Origin: G965212025 sp965215765
GTDB lineage: Bacteria; Pseudomonadota; Gammaproteobacteria; Poriferisulfidales; Oxydemutatoraceae
Direction: 5' to 3'
Length of the DNA: 64,000 nucleotides
NCBI GenBank assembly: GCA_965215765.1
Contig: OZ244118.1
Location: 2,294,001-2,358,000, forward strand
Notes under the pieces: generated by a model
What the model saw: the letters and a program-made list of their open reading frames with translations, nothing else
The model's database searches: none
Told to the model about the DNA's origin: nothing
Made by a program: the position numbers and the translations under genes
Part shown: positions 9,279-18,050 of the stretch, one piece after another
Position numbering within the stretch: position 1 is the first letter of the stretch
How the letters are laid out: the number at the start of each line of letters is the position of its first letter

Positions 9279-10071
9279 CTCGCCTGATTTGACTTCAAGC
9301 ACCGCAGTCACCGATCACCTCGGTGAGAAGCGTGTCGTGAACATCGTTGGCGAAGTCCCCCTGACCTTGCTGGTCAATGGAAAAGAGCTGGTGACGCTCA
9401 TGACCTTGGGTTCGCACCCGAGAGAATTGGTAGTCGGGTATCTCTGCAACCAAGGCTTGGTAGACGGCCTGGATGAAATTAAACAGGTGGAAGTCGATTG
9501 GAACCGGGAACAAGTGATGGTCACCACCTGCGGCACTGACTACGACGAACGTGTCCGCAATGCCGGACGCCGGACGATTACCACTGGCTGTGGACAAGGA
9601 AGTGTTTTCAGCAGTTCCCTTGACCAGCTGTACGAAACCCGATTGCCGGAACGCGCAGTGAAACGTTCCTCGCTTTTTGAACTGTTAAACCATATTTCAA
9701 AACGGGAAACAATCTACAAACAGGCAGGGGCACTGCATGCGTGTGCACTATGCGATGAAAAGCAAGCGATATTTTTTGTTGAAGACGTCGGCAGGCACAA
9801 CGCAGCAGACATTATTGCGGGGATGATGCAGGAGGAAAAAGTAACCGGAAACGATAAAATTTTTTACACAACCGGTCGCCTCACTTCGGAAATTGTCATG
9901 AAGGTCGCGCATATCGGCGTCCCGATACTGCTGTCCAGATCCGGGGTCACGAATATGGGGCTGGAACTGGCGCGTGATTTGAACATGGTAATGGTGGCGC
10001 GCGCCAAGGCGGCCAGCTTTCTGGTGTACAACAAGCCGGAAGCCATCATTCACGAGCCAGGCGACAAATAA
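9244..10071 (+). CDS. fdhD: FdhD, sulfur carrier/sulfurtransferase for formate dehydrogenase
   Basis: FdhD transfers sulfur from IscS to the molybdenum cofactor so that formate dehydrogenase becomes active. The sequence shows the family landmarks: EVPLTLLVNGKE near the start, SHPRELVVGYLCNQGLV, the TTGCGQGSV loop, HACALCDEKQAIFFVEDVGRHNA, and the SRSGVTNMGLELA end. In E. coli the loop carries CxxC, while here only one Cys is present; single-Cys loops also occur in the family. The start may be ATG 9244 (overlapping the exporter by 35 bases) or ATG 9268. Its presence implies a molybdenum formate dehydrogenase elsewhere in the genome. It converges with the DUF3501 gene, 43 bases away. Confidence 0.9.
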   Translation: MKTRARISMQSDSPDLTSSTAVTDHLGEKRVVNIVGEVPLTLLVNGKELVTLMTLGSHPRELVVGYLCNQGLVDGLDEIKQVEVDWNREQVMVTTCGTDYDERVRNAGRRTITTGCGQGSVFSSSLDQLYETRLPERAVKRSSLFELLNHISKRETIYKQAGALHACALCDEKQAIFFVEDVGRHNAADIIAGMMQEEKVTGNDKIFYTTGRLTSEIVMKVAHIGVPILLSRSGVTNMGLELARDLNMVMVARAKAASFLVYNKPEAIIHEPGDK

Positions 10072-10114
10072 GACCGGCCCCCGGGCTTTGCCCAGGCTTG
10101 GCAAAGAGCAGCTT

Positions 10115-10696
10115 TTAGTCGAGGTCAGACACTATGGCTTCCCGCACCGCTTCTGGAGGCGTGGTCACGGCAACGTATTGCGGGTGCTCGCAACCAACAC
10201 GGACAGGCATGGCCGCCTTGGCTCTGACAAGCGACTCCGGATCAAGCTCAAAACGCAGAAAATGGACTGCCGAAGTTTTTTCTTCGTTTTCGCGTTCCAG
10301 GTCTTCGTCTGAAATTGCAAAAATCTTTTTGTGGCCACCAACCTCCACCCAAACCATACGGTCAATGCCTCGCATTTCGCCAAGGCGGATTTTCCGCAGT
10401 TCTGAGTCTGTAAATTCAATCAGCATGGTTGTTTTCCAATTACTGCCGTCCGGAATCAACGGGTTATAGGCGGCAAGCTCTTCCTGAATACCTTCTGCCT
10501 CAAAAACTTTTTCAGCGCGCAAGACCTCCTGAATCTGGTAAAGCATGGTCAAACGGTCTTCAAAAAGCAGGGAAATATTTTCTCCCAGACGCACGGTGCG
10601 CCGGGCTTTGTGCATGATCATACGTTTGCGGTAATCCTGCCTTTCCCGAGCGTAGCTCTCCAAAGACAGCAAATCTTTCGGTTCAATTTTTCTCAT
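10115..10696 (-). CDS. DUF3501 family protein
   Basis: The 193-residue protein matches the DUF3501 family: an N-terminal MRKIEPKDLLSLESYARER, then REYRKRMI-like basic helices and a central VRLGENISLLFEDRLTMLYQIQEVLRAE region. No catalytic motif is known. Members are found almost always next to a rubrerythrin and a CCG-domain Fe-S oxidoreductase, exactly as here. That suggests a shared role in oxidative-stress handling or an undefined redox step. It is last in a three-gene minus-strand cluster, 41 bases after the oxidoreductase. Confidence 0.82.
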   Translation of the reverse strand: MRKIEPKDLLSLESYARERQDYRKRMIMHKARRTVRLGENISLLFEDRLTMLYQIQEVLRAEKVFEAEGIQEELAAYNPLIPDGSNWKTTMLIEFTDSELRKIRLGEMRGIDRMVWVEVGGHKKIFAISDEDLERENEEKTSAVHFLRFELDPESLVRAKAAMPVRVGCEHPQYVAVTTPPEAVREAIVSDLD

Positions 10697-10737
10697 TTAC
10701 TCACCACTCGCTTTTATGAAATAACGAAAGCCGTCAC

Positions 10738-12072
10738 TCAAATTCCGTAAGCCTTGCGCATCAGTGACAGCGGGTGCTGTGGCGGCAATCCCCCCTTGGA
10801 TAACTCACTGATGTGCGAAGCCGCAAGAAAACAGTCACTGACCAGATGCTGAGCCTTTGCTTTGTCCAAAGCCAAAGCCGCCGGAAGCCCTGTTTTTCTG
10901 GCGTTATCCCGGGTTTCCACTTTCACGGCGTAAGTACCATCATGACCCGAGCACCGCTCAATCAAAGCAATTTCCGTATTGGGAACCAGTCTCAGCAAGT
11001 CACGCGATTTCAGCCCCACATTCTGCACTCTCGTATGACAAGCCGCATGGTATGCAACTTTGCCCAGCTCATGCTTGAAGTGCGTGTTCAGCAACCCGGA
11101 TTTATGCCGCTTCATCAGGTATTCACAGGGGTCAAAAACATGCCTTGCCATTTTTTGCACCTGTTCATCGGAGGGAAAAAGTGACGGGTATGTCTGCTTG
11201 AACATGAGCACACAGGAGGATACCGGCGTGACAATGTCGTAGCCTTGATCCAGAAATTTTTGAAATAGCCGGACATGCCGGTCTTTCAGTTTTTCTACTT
11301 CCGGCAGGTCGCCAAGTTCCAGCTTCGGCATACCACAACACACGTCTTTGTCCGGCAGCGCCCAAGATATATTGTTGTGCTCGAAAACCGCAACCAGGTC
11401 TTCTGCAAGCGAGCTTTCACACACATTCGCATAGCAACTGATAAACAGGACGACTTTCCCCTGCGTCTCCCCGTCTGAAATCGCAGCTGCCTCAGAAGCA
11501 GAGCAATGGGGCAGGATTTCACGCGTTTTCTTTTTCTGAAAATTACCCAAATGCGATTTTTCATGTACGCCAAACCAGCGATGCAGGCCTTTGCGCACGT
11601 ACTTGTTTGTCATGCTGGCCCGGACAGCTGCCCCCACCAAAGGCAGAGTCGCCACAGTTCCAAATTGCCCCGGAGAAGACAGCATCCTGTCACGCAAACC
11701 TGGCCGCTTTTTCTTGTGCTTGACCACCTTGGCTCGCAACATGAGCTGGGGGAAATCAATGGCCCATTCGTGCGGAGGCACGTAAGGACATTTGGTCATG
11801 AAGCACAAGTCGCACAGAAAGCACTGATTTACGACAGCCGGAAAATCAGATGAGTCCACGCCGGTCACTTCAAAGTCAGCAGACGCGTCTATCAAGTCAA
11901 AAAGTGTGGGGAAAGATCGACACAGACTGACGCAACGGCGACAACCATGGCAGACATCAAAAACCCTTCGCAACTCCTGGTCTAAATTTTCTTCGTCATA
12001 AAAATCATCGTTTTTCCAACGAAGAGGATGACGTTCAGGCAGCCCAAGGCCACCCTCCTTAATCTGCACCAC
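10738..12072 (-). CDS. GlpC/HdrB-like Fe-S oxidoreductase with CCG domains
   Basis: The 444-residue protein has two N-terminal [4Fe-4S] cysteine clusters (CHGCRRCVSLC at about residue 40 and CFLCDLCFMTKCPY at about 85). Two CCG domains follow: SCYANVCESS…VCCGMPK near 215-260 and YHAACHTRVQ…CSGHDG near 340-385. This is the layout of anaerobic glycerol-3-phosphate dehydrogenase subunit C and heterodisulfide reductase subunits, but the gene is not next to glpA or glpB. It sits between rubrerythrin and DUF3501, a conserved cluster found in many proteobacteria, so it probably passes electrons in that system. The electron donor cannot be told from the sequence. Confidence 0.85.
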   Translation of the reverse strand: MVQIKEGGLGLPERHPLRWKNDDFYDEENLDQELRRVFDVCHGCRRCVSLCRSFPTLFDLIDASADFEVTGVDSSDFPAVVNQCFLCDLCFMTKCPYVPPHEWAIDFPQLMLRAKVVKHKKKRPGLRDRMLSSPGQFGTVATLPLVGAAVRASMTNKYVRKGLHRWFGVHEKSHLGNFQKKKTREILPHCSASEAAAISDGETQGKVVLFISCYANVCESSLAEDLVAVFEHNNISWALPDKDVCCGMPKLELGDLPEVEKLKDRHVRLFQKFLDQGYDIVTPVSSCVLMFKQTYPSLFPSDEQVQKMARHVFDPCEYLMKRHKSGLLNTHFKHELGKVAYHAACHTRVQNVGLKSRDLLRLVPNTEIALIERCSGHDGTYAVKVETRDNARKTGLPAALALDKAKAQHLVSDCFLAASHISELSKGGLPPQHPLSLMRKAYGI

Positions 12073-12114
12073 TGCTTAAAATATGTATCCGAAAAACGGA
12101 TACTGTGTCAGGAA

Positions 12115-12534
12115 TTAGTCTTCCAGGGCATCCAAGGCTTTTTGAAAACGATTGGCATGCGAACGCTCTGCTTTGGCAAGCGTTTCAAACCAATCTGCTA
12201 TTTCTTCAAAGTCTTCTTCACGAGCTGCCTTCGCCATACCCGGGTACATATCTGTGTACTCGTATGTTTCCCCGGCAATCGCCGACAACAAATTATCCCG
12301 GGTCGCACCTATTGGCTCACCGGTTGCAGGATCCCCACACTCTTCAAGGTACTCCAAATGCCCATGCGCATGACCCGTCTCACCTTCCGCAGTTGAGCGG
12401 AATACTGCGGAAACGTCGTTGTAGCCTTCAACATCAGCTTTTGCTGCAAAATAAAGATACCTACGGTTCGCCTGCGACTCACCAGAAAAGGCTTCCTTCA
12501 AATTCTCCTCAGTCTTACTACCTTTCAAGCCCAT
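12115..12534 (-). CDS. Rubrerythrin (di-iron peroxidase domain only)
   Basis: This 139-residue ferritin-like protein reduces peroxide at a di-iron centre. Four helices carry the metal ligands: the first in FSGESQANRR, the next in AEGETGHAHGH, then GETYEYTDMY and KAERSHANRF. The usual C-terminal rubredoxin domain with its CxxC pairs is absent, so electrons must come from a partner. The downstream Fe-S oxidoreductase is the obvious candidate. Strong SD-like AAGGAGG precedes the ATG at 12534. It heads the three-gene minus-strand cluster and is divergent from xseB, with a 136-base shared upstream region. Confidence 0.9.
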   Translation of the reverse strand: MGLKGSKTEENLKEAFSGESQANRRYLYFAAKADVEGYNDVSAVFRSTAEGETGHAHGHLEYLEECGDPATGEPIGATRDNLLSAIAGETYEYTDMYPGMAKAAREEDFEEIADWFETLAKAERSHANRFQKALDALED

Positions 12535-12670
12535 ATCATTATCCTCCTTTGTATCAATGAAAATCTGTGAAAACTCAAGACGGTGCTATAATAATTCATG
12601 CTTCTGCTAAAGCAAGAAGTAGCCACACTCGAAAACACAGGTTCTGCCCTGAAAAATACAGAAAAAACAA

Positions 12671-12919
12671 ATGACATCAAGCAAAAATCACTTTGAGGAT
12701 GCCACATCCCGGCTCGAGATCCTGGTGGAAGAGATGGAAGCGGGGGGACTCCCCTTGGAAAGGACTCTGGAAAAATTTTCAGAAGGCGTGTTGCTGATCA
12801 AGAAATGCCGTGCCATCCTTGACGAAGCAGAAAAAAAAGTCAAAGTCCTGATGGTGCAAAAAGACGAGGAAATTCTGGAGGATTTTCAGGGCAGAGGGGA
12901 TGACACCGGCTCTCCGTGA
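12671..12919 (+). CDS. xseB: Exodeoxyribonuclease VII small subunit
   Basis: The 82-residue protein fits XseB in length and sequence (FEDATSRLEILVEEMEAG, then LPLERTLEKFSEGV). It forms the coiled-coil helical hairpin that binds the large subunit XseA, whose gene is not in the window. The acidic C-terminus overlaps the start of ispA by 20 bases, which is the usual xseB-ispA-dxs arrangement and implies translational coupling. It is the first gene of the operon. Confidence 0.92.
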   Translation: MTSSKNHFEDATSRLEILVEEMEAGGLPLERTLEKFSEGVLLIKKCRAILDEAEKKVKVLMVQKDEEILEDFQGRGDDTGSP

Positions 12920-13799
12920 GCAATTTCTACGGTCCTGTTTCGAAAAAACAGAACACGCACTCAAACACCACTTAAACACCATTCCAGAGGCCTGCGGGCT
13001 AGCGGACGCAATGCGATATGCAACGCTGGGCTCTGGCAAAAGAGTCAGGCCAGCCTTGGTTTTCGCCAGCGCGGAACTCTTGAAAATTCCGGATCAGATA
13101 GCCACAGACATTGCCTGCTCAATAGAACTGGCACACTGCTTTTCACTGATTCACGACGATCTGCCTGCTATGGATGATGACGATGTGCGGCGCGACAAAC
13201 CATCGTGTCACAAAGCATACGGCGAGGCGCTCGCTGTTCTCGCAGGAGACGCGCTTCATGCCTTGGCTTTCAGTTGCCTGAGCAACAGCTCCTCTCTACG
13301 CAACGCACAAAAAGTAAAATTGCTGAGCCTGTTGTCACAAACCACGGGCGGAGCCGGAATGTGTGGAGGGCAAGCCCTGGACATCCATTACTCCGACCAC
13401 CCTGCTGATTCGGAAACATTAACCCATATCCATTACCTGAAAACCGGGGCATTGTTTGCTGCCTGTGTGCGTATGCCACTGGCCTGCTCCTCGCAGGCAG
13501 CGCAGAGTCTTGTTCAGGCACTGGAAAATTATGGCAAAAATATTGGCCTGTGTTTCCAGAGCCGGGACGATTGGCTTGACTTCAGACAAGACCAGGCGAA
13601 ATCTGGCGCCGCCACGACAAAAAACAAAACAGAAAGCGGACTGGAGAAATCAGACATGCCAAACTTGCCAGGCATGGAAAGAGCGTGTAAAGAAATTTTC
13701 AAACTGGAGAAGGAATGTCTTTCACAACTGTCTGGCCTGGGCGAAGATGCAGGCACCTTGCGAATGTTGACCAAATACATCGCCCGCCGCAAAAGCTGA
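12900..13799 (+). CDS. ispA: Farnesyl diphosphate synthase (polyprenyl synthetase family)
   Basis: IspA condenses IPP with DMAPP and GPP to give FPP for ubiquinone, undecaprenyl phosphate and related lipids. The 299-residue sequence shows GSGKRVRPAL near residue 40, the first Asp-rich motif DDLPAMDDDDVRRDKP near 85, GDALHALAF, and the second Asp-rich motif near 220 in an atypical form: DDWLDFRQD. The second motif is usually DDxLD followed by Thr or Lys-rich sequence, so the tail of this one is divergent. The gene overlaps xseB and its TGA lies directly before the dxs ATG. Confidence 0.92.
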   Translation: MTPALREQFLRSCFEKTEHALKHHLNTIPEACGLADAMRYATLGSGKRVRPALVFASAELLKIPDQIATDIACSIELAHCFSLIHDDLPAMDDDDVRRDKPSCHKAYGEALAVLAGDALHALAFSCLSNSSSLRNAQKVKLLSLLSQTTGGAGMCGGQALDIHYSDHPADSETLTHIHYLKTGALFAACVRMPLACSSQAAQSLVQALENYGKNIGLCFQSRDDWLDFRQDQAKSGAATTKNKTESGLEKSDMPNLPGMERACKEIFKLEKECLSQLSGLGEDAGTLRMLTKYIARRKS

Positions 13800-15674
13800 A
13801 TGACAACGCAAATTAACCGCTACCCCCTGCTGGAAGAAATTTCCTGCCCAAGCGACTTGCGGATGCTGCATGAAAGAACACTGCCACAGCTGTGTGCAGA
13901 ATTGCGCGCTTACCTGGTTGACACCATTTCCCGCTGTGGCGGGCACTTCGCGGCTGGCTTGGGGGCCATTGAGCTGACGGTGGCACTGCACTACGTTTAT
14001 GACACCCCGAATGACCAGTTGATATGGGATGTAGGACATCAGTGTTACCCACACAAAATCCTGACTGGCAGAAAAGACAGCATTAACACTGTACGCACTC
14101 TTGGCGGATTGGCTCCGTTTCCGACGCGTGATGAGAGCGAATACGACGTATTTGGCGTAGGACATTCCAGCACTTCCATCAGTGCCGCGCTGGGGATCGC
14201 ACAAGCCGCCCGACTCCAAGGCGATGATACACGGCAAGTGGTCGCCATCATCGGGGACGGCGGTATGACTGCGGGCATGGCTTACGAAGCCCTCAACCAC
14301 CTTGGGGCACTGCAGACAAATATGCTGGTCATTCTCAACGACAACACGATGTCCATTTCACCGAACGTTGGCGCGCTGACTGATTATCTGACACGCATTC
14401 TGTCCAGCAAAATCTATGTTTCAACGCTGGAAAGCGGCAAGCGCTTGCTAAAACCAATGCCCCCGCTCGACAAGCTCGCCCGGCGAACCAAAGAACATCT
14501 CAAAGGAATGCTGGTTCCAGGCACCCTTTTTGAAGAAATGAATGTGCGGTACCTGGGGCCCATTGACGGACATAACGTAATTTCCATGGTCAGAACTTTA
14601 AGCAATCTGAAAACAGCCCCGCAAAGAGCGAAGTTGCTCCACGTCATCACCCACAAAGGGGAAGGCTACGCGCCAGCAGAAAAGGATCCTGTGCGCTATC
14701 ACGCAGTTGGCCGCTTCAAATCGAATCGTGGTCTTGAAAAAAGCACCAGCCCGTCACAGCCCACATATACAGAAGTATTTTCTGACTGGATATGCCGAGC
14801 AGCAGAAACGTGCCCGACACTGGTTGCCATCACACCTGCCATGCGTGAGGGCTCTGGTCTGGTCGAGTTTGAAAAGCGCTTCCCCGACCGCTACTTCGAT
14901 GTCGGTATTGCCGAGCAGCACGCGCTGACCCTGGCCGCTGGTATGGCCGTGGGAGGCCTACGACCGGTAGTCGCCATTTACTCCACTTTTTTACAACGTG
15001 CATACGACCAGCTGATCCACGATATTGCCATTCAGAATCTTCCCGTGATTCTGGCCGTAGATCGTGCCGGTCTCGTAGGCCCGGACGGGAAGACGCATGC
15101 CGGCAGTTTTGATTTGTGTTTTTTGCGGTGCATCCCGAACATGCTGATCATGTGCCCGAGTCATGAACGCTTGTTAAGCGAAATGCTAAACACCGCCTTG
15201 GCTCATCCGGGGCCGAGTGCCATACGTTATCCGCGCGGGAAAGGTCCGGGGATTGCCAACTGGGTCAGCGAAAAAACGTTGGCGATCGGTACGGCAGCCG
15301 TGCAAGTGAGAGGCAAAGACATTGCCATTTTGTCTTTTGGCAGCACACTGACCGAAGCAGAAAAAGCGGCCAGCGAACTTGGGGCTTCTCTGATCGACAT
15401 GCGCTTCGTGAAACCCCTGGATGAAAAGACAGTGGTCGGCCTTGTGTCGCAGCACACCCTGCTGGTCACAGTGGAAGATGGGGCACGCGCAGGAGGAGCA
15501 GGCAGTGCGGTCAATGAATGCCTGGCAAGGCATAAGCTGCAAATACCCGTTTTAAACTTGGGGATTCCTGACTGTTTTCTCGAACACGGTAGCCGTGAAG
15601 AACTTTTGTGCCAGGCAGGCTTGCAAGCCGCCGGGATCGTCAAAGCGACGTTGGACTACCAGAGCACGGCTTGA
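13800..15674 (+). CDS. dxs: 1-deoxy-D-xylulose-5-phosphate synthase
   Basis: Dxs joins pyruvate and glyceraldehyde 3-phosphate, the first step of the MEP isoprenoid pathway, using thiamine diphosphate. The 624 residues match the family length. Landmarks are the substrate-binding DVGHQCYPHKILTGR near 75, the ThDP motif GDGGMTAGMAYEALN…LNDN near 150-180, the transketolase pyrimidine domain starting near 320 (YTEVFSDWI…FDVGIAEQHALTLAAG), and a C-terminal transketolase domain. The ATG begins at the base after the ispA stop. With xseB and ispA it forms the classic isoprenoid operon. Confidence 0.95.
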   Translation: MTTQINRYPLLEEISCPSDLRMLHERTLPQLCAELRAYLVDTISRCGGHFAAGLGAIELTVALHYVYDTPNDQLIWDVGHQCYPHKILTGRKDSINTVRTLGGLAPFPTRDESEYDVFGVGHSSTSISAALGIAQAARLQGDDTRQVVAIIGDGGMTAGMAYEALNHLGALQTNMLVILNDNTMSISPNVGALTDYLTRILSSKIYVSTLESGKRLLKPMPPLDKLARRTKEHLKGMLVPGTLFEEMNVRYLGPIDGHNVISMVRTLSNLKTAPQRAKLLHVITHKGEGYAPAEKDPVRYHAVGRFKSNRGLEKSTSPSQPTYTEVFSDWICRAAETCPTLVAITPAMREGSGLVEFEKRFPDRYFDVGIAEQHALTLAAGMAVGGLRPVVAIYSTFLQRAYDQLIHDIAIQNLPVILAVDRAGLVGPDGKTHAGSFDLCFLRCIPNMLIMCPSHERLLSEMLNTALAHPGPSAIRYPRGKGPGIANWVSEKTLAIGTAAVQVRGKDIAILSFGSTLTEAEKAASELGASLIDMRFVKPLDEKTVVGLVSQHTLLVTVEDGARAGGAGSAVNECLARHKLQIPVLNLGIPDCFLEHGSREELLCQAGLQAAGIVKATLDYQSTA

Positions 15675-15778
15675 GCCGTCAGGGAAGCAAGCGAAGAGAG
15701 TGAAAAAAAACACCTTAGCCCGCGTGACACCGCTCATTGGCAATGCGACCGAGGCGAAGTCTCGAGAAAGCCCGGAGA

Positions 15779-16684
15779 TCACACTTTGTGGAAACGCGAG
15801 GCATCATCCATCAACTCTGCCAAAAAGGCACTGAATTCGGTGCCGATTTCCTGGCTTTGCAGAGACAGCGAAACATTGGCTTTCAAGTAGCCAAGTTTGT
15901 CTCCGCAATCAAAACGCGTCCCCTGGTACTCATAAGCAATGATGCGCCCAATGGACAGATAATCATTCAAGGCATCGGTCAGCTGGATTTCACCGCCATA
16001 ACCACGCCTTTTTCTTCTCAGAAAATCAAAAATCGCCGGCTTGAGAATGTAGCGCCCTACCACCGCCAGGTTACCAGGCGCTTCTTCCGGACGCGGTTTT
16101 TCCACGATACCTTTCACTGAAAACACTCCCTTTTCCAGCGGCTCTACGTCAACGATGCCGTATTTTCCAACGTCGGTACTGGCAACGCGCTCAACAGCGA
16201 TGACGCTCGTGCGGTACTCACTGTGGACAACGAGCATTTGCTCCAGGCAATTCAGGTTACCAGAAGGGAGGATCAGATCATCGGGTAGCAGCACCGCAAA
16301 ATCTTCACGGCACACATAGTTTTCAGCGCATAACACAGCATCTCCCAAACCCAAAGGTTCTGGCTGACGGACGTGAGCCAGAGATACGTTTTCAGGCAAA
16401 ATTTCTTGAACGACCCGTAAGAACTTGGTGTTGCCAGACTTTTCCAAAGCAATCTCAAGCTCCGGGTTTCTGTCAAAATGATCTTCTATTGACCGTTTAT
16501 TTCTCCCACTGACAAAAACCAGCTTGTCAAGCCCCGCCGCAACTGCTTCCTCAACTGCATACTGCACAAGAGGACGATCGCCCACCGGCAACATTTCCTT
16601 GGCATTGGCTTTGGTGATCGGTAAAAAGCGTGTGCCTCTGCCCGCAACGGGGAAAATTGCCCTTCTGATTTTTGATGCTGCCAA
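15779..16684 (-). CDS. galU: UTP-glucose-1-phosphate uridylyltransferase
   Basis: GalU makes UDP-glucose for surface polysaccharides. The nucleotidyltransferase signature is FPVAGRGTRFLPITKANAKEMLPV at the N-terminus; later landmarks are VEEAVAAGLDKLVFVSGRNKRSIEDHFD and a central VEKPRPEEAPGNLAVVGRYIL. Both runs are characteristic of bacterial GalU. The frame opens at GTG 16711, but TTG 16684 is preceded at good spacing by GGGGG and gives an N-terminus of normal length (301 residues). It is the last gene of a long minus-strand run. Upstream are a 34-base perfect palindrome and the comEA tandem array. Confidence 0.92.
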   Translation of the reverse strand: MAASKIRRAIFPVAGRGTRFLPITKANAKEMLPVGDRPLVQYAVEEAVAAGLDKLVFVSGRNKRSIEDHFDRNPELEIALEKSGNTKFLRVVQEILPENVSLAHVRQPEPLGLGDAVLCAENYVCREDFAVLLPDDLILPSGNLNCLEQMLVVHSEYRTSVIAVERVASTDVGKYGIVDVEPLEKGVFSVKGIVEKPRPEEAPGNLAVVGRYILKPAIFDFLRRKRRGYGGEIQLTDALNDYLSIGRIIAYEYQGTRFDCGDKLGYLKANVSLSLQSQEIGTEFSAFLAELMDDASRFHKV

Positions 16685-16750
16685 ATGACCCCCGGTCTTG
16701 ATGAAAACCACGGGCTGACGATGCTAGCATGAGACGCGCCCGGGAGGAAA

Positions 16751-16784
16751 GTGAGCACTTATGCCAACAGGCATAAGTGCTCAC
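16751..16784 (-). terminator. Perfect 15-bp inverted repeat with 4-nt loop; possible comEA terminator
   Basis: GTGAGCACTTATGCC is followed by AACA and then its exact reverse complement. Read on the minus strand the stem is followed by TTTCCTCCC, a weak T tract, so it could end the comEA transcript before galU. The 15/15 match is longer than most intrinsic terminators and would also suit a dimeric protein-binding site. It lies 40 bases upstream of the galU frame. Confidence 0.5.
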
Positions 16785-16892
16785 GACGCACCCACACCGG
16801 ACAACGAGCTGCCGGAACACGATAAAATCGCCATGCTCAGGCGGTGGTGAACAAAGTGGTGTTTTCAGTCCTGTTGCCTGATTTCTCCATAT

Positions 16893-17520
16893 TCGCGCGC
16901 TGGCGTACCGCTGGCGTAACGTCGCCCCCAGGATGGGCAGCCCTTGGTTTAATTGACCGGGGCAGACGGCATGTCTGGTGCAACTGAGTTTGCGCAGTCT
17001 TTCGCACTCTCTGCTTTGCCGCTGGCATACTGCTGGCGTACCGCTGGCGTAATGTCGCCCCCAGGAAAGCCTTTGTCCAGTTGCCCGGGTCAGACGCATG
17101 TCTGGTGCAACTGGGTTTGCGCAGTCTTTCGCACTCTCTGCTTTGCCACCGGCATACCGCTGGCGTAACGTCGCCCCCAGGAGAGCCTTGGTTTAATTGA
17201 CCGGGTCAGACGGCATGTCTGGCGCAACTGAATTTGCACAGTCTTTCGCACTCCCTGCTTTGCCGCCGGCATACCGCTGGCGTAACGACCCCCCAGGAGG
17301 GTCTTTGTCTAGTTGCCCGGGTCAGACGGCATGTCTGGTGCAACTGGGTTTGCACAGTCTTTCGCACTCTCTGCTTTGCCACCGGCATACCGCTGGCGTA
17401 CCGCTGGCGTAACGTCGCCCCCAGGATGGGCAGCCCTTGGTTTAATTGCCCGGGTCAGACGGCATGTCTGGTGCAACTGAATTTGCGCAGTCTTTCGCAC
17501 TCTCTGCTTTGCCGCTGGCG
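16893..17520 (-). repeat. Tandem array, about 5 units of 116-133 bp, derived from comEA 3' end
   Basis: The GGCATGTCTGG landmark recurs with its ATG at 16971, 17098, 17215, 17331 and 17464, giving spacings of 127, 117, 116 and 133. Differences in length come mainly from extra copies of an 11-bp subrepeat, CCGCTGGCGTA, and a variable segment after CCCCCAGGA. The unit nearest comEA encodes its C-terminal tail; the others lie between comEA and galU. The spacings do not preserve a common reading frame. ORFs in both directions through the array come from the repetition. Confidence 0.88.
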
Positions 17521-17771
17521 CTGAAAACCAGCAAGGCACGGTTTGTCTCCACATCTCTGGAGCCAATACCCTTTATTTTCAGCAAATCATCAGCAGAACA
17601 AAAATCGCCGTTTTCTTTACGGTACTGAATAATTGCTCGCGCCTTCTTTTCACCAATCCACTTTAGCTCAGACGCAAGCTCTTGCGCACTGGCGAGATTA
17701 ACATTGACTGTGGACAAAGCTGGGGCTGCCAGTAATGCCAAAAGCAAGAATAAAAATATTTTGTTTTTCAT
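17442..17771 (-). CDS. ComEA-like helix-hairpin-helix protein with a repeat-derived tail
   Basis: A signal peptide (MKNKIFLFLLLALLAAPALS) is followed by VNVNLASAQELASEL and a double helix-hairpin-helix (IGEKKARAIIQYR, LLKIKGIGSRDVE). These are the features of small periplasmic ComEA-family proteins that bind DNA during uptake or have an unknown DNA role. The HhH domain ends near residue 84. The last 25 residues (ASGKAESAKDCANSVAPD and on to the stop at 17442) are encoded by the first unit of the tandem array, so the natural C-terminus may have been replaced or may itself be the seed of the repeat. AGGAG lies seven bases before the ATG. Confidence 0.8.
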   Translation of the reverse strand: MKNKIFLFLLLALLAAPALSTVNVNLASAQELASELKWIGEKKARAIIQYRKENGDFCSADDLLKIKGIGSRDVETNRALLVFSASGKAESAKDCANSVAPDMPSDPGN

Positions 17772-18050
17772 GGTGTTCTCCTGTCACTGAACTTGGGTAT
17801 TAACCTCCGGGCTTACTCTCGTGCGAGCCGTGTCTTCCCCACAACATGACCCCACCTGTCGGGGCTACATTTCTGAAAAAACGACCGCGCACAACCGGAT
17901 GCGTTGACCACAGTGCGGGATACAAAAACAAAACAGCGACCCGGGCGGATAAAAGGTGGTTTTAATCATGGTGAAAACCACAGAGGATCCGTCTGGCGGG
18001 AAAACACGCCGTGCATCAGTGCCACCCGGGATGGGGTGGGCTAAAAATCC
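17772..18050. other. 279-bp spacer between comEA and lapB, no gene seen
   Basis: No coding frame with a recognisable product is present. pyrF commonly sits between lapB and comEA in gammaproteobacteria and is missing. A short GC-rich inverted repeat (CCCCACCTGTCGGGG, about 17850) could be a weak terminator for lapB, but it has no T run. The first 20 bases upstream of comEA hold its ribosome binding site. Confidence 0.5.

Noticed and set aside
16893..17520. Array considered as a CRISPR
   Set aside because: The units are about 117 bp, repeat over their whole length, and have no unique spacers; no cas genes are nearby.
16837..17628. Frames of 60-109 codons on both strands in the comEA array
   Set aside because: Products are rearrangements of the same repeat peptide in different frames, without ribosome binding sites. 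Only comEA itself is supported.
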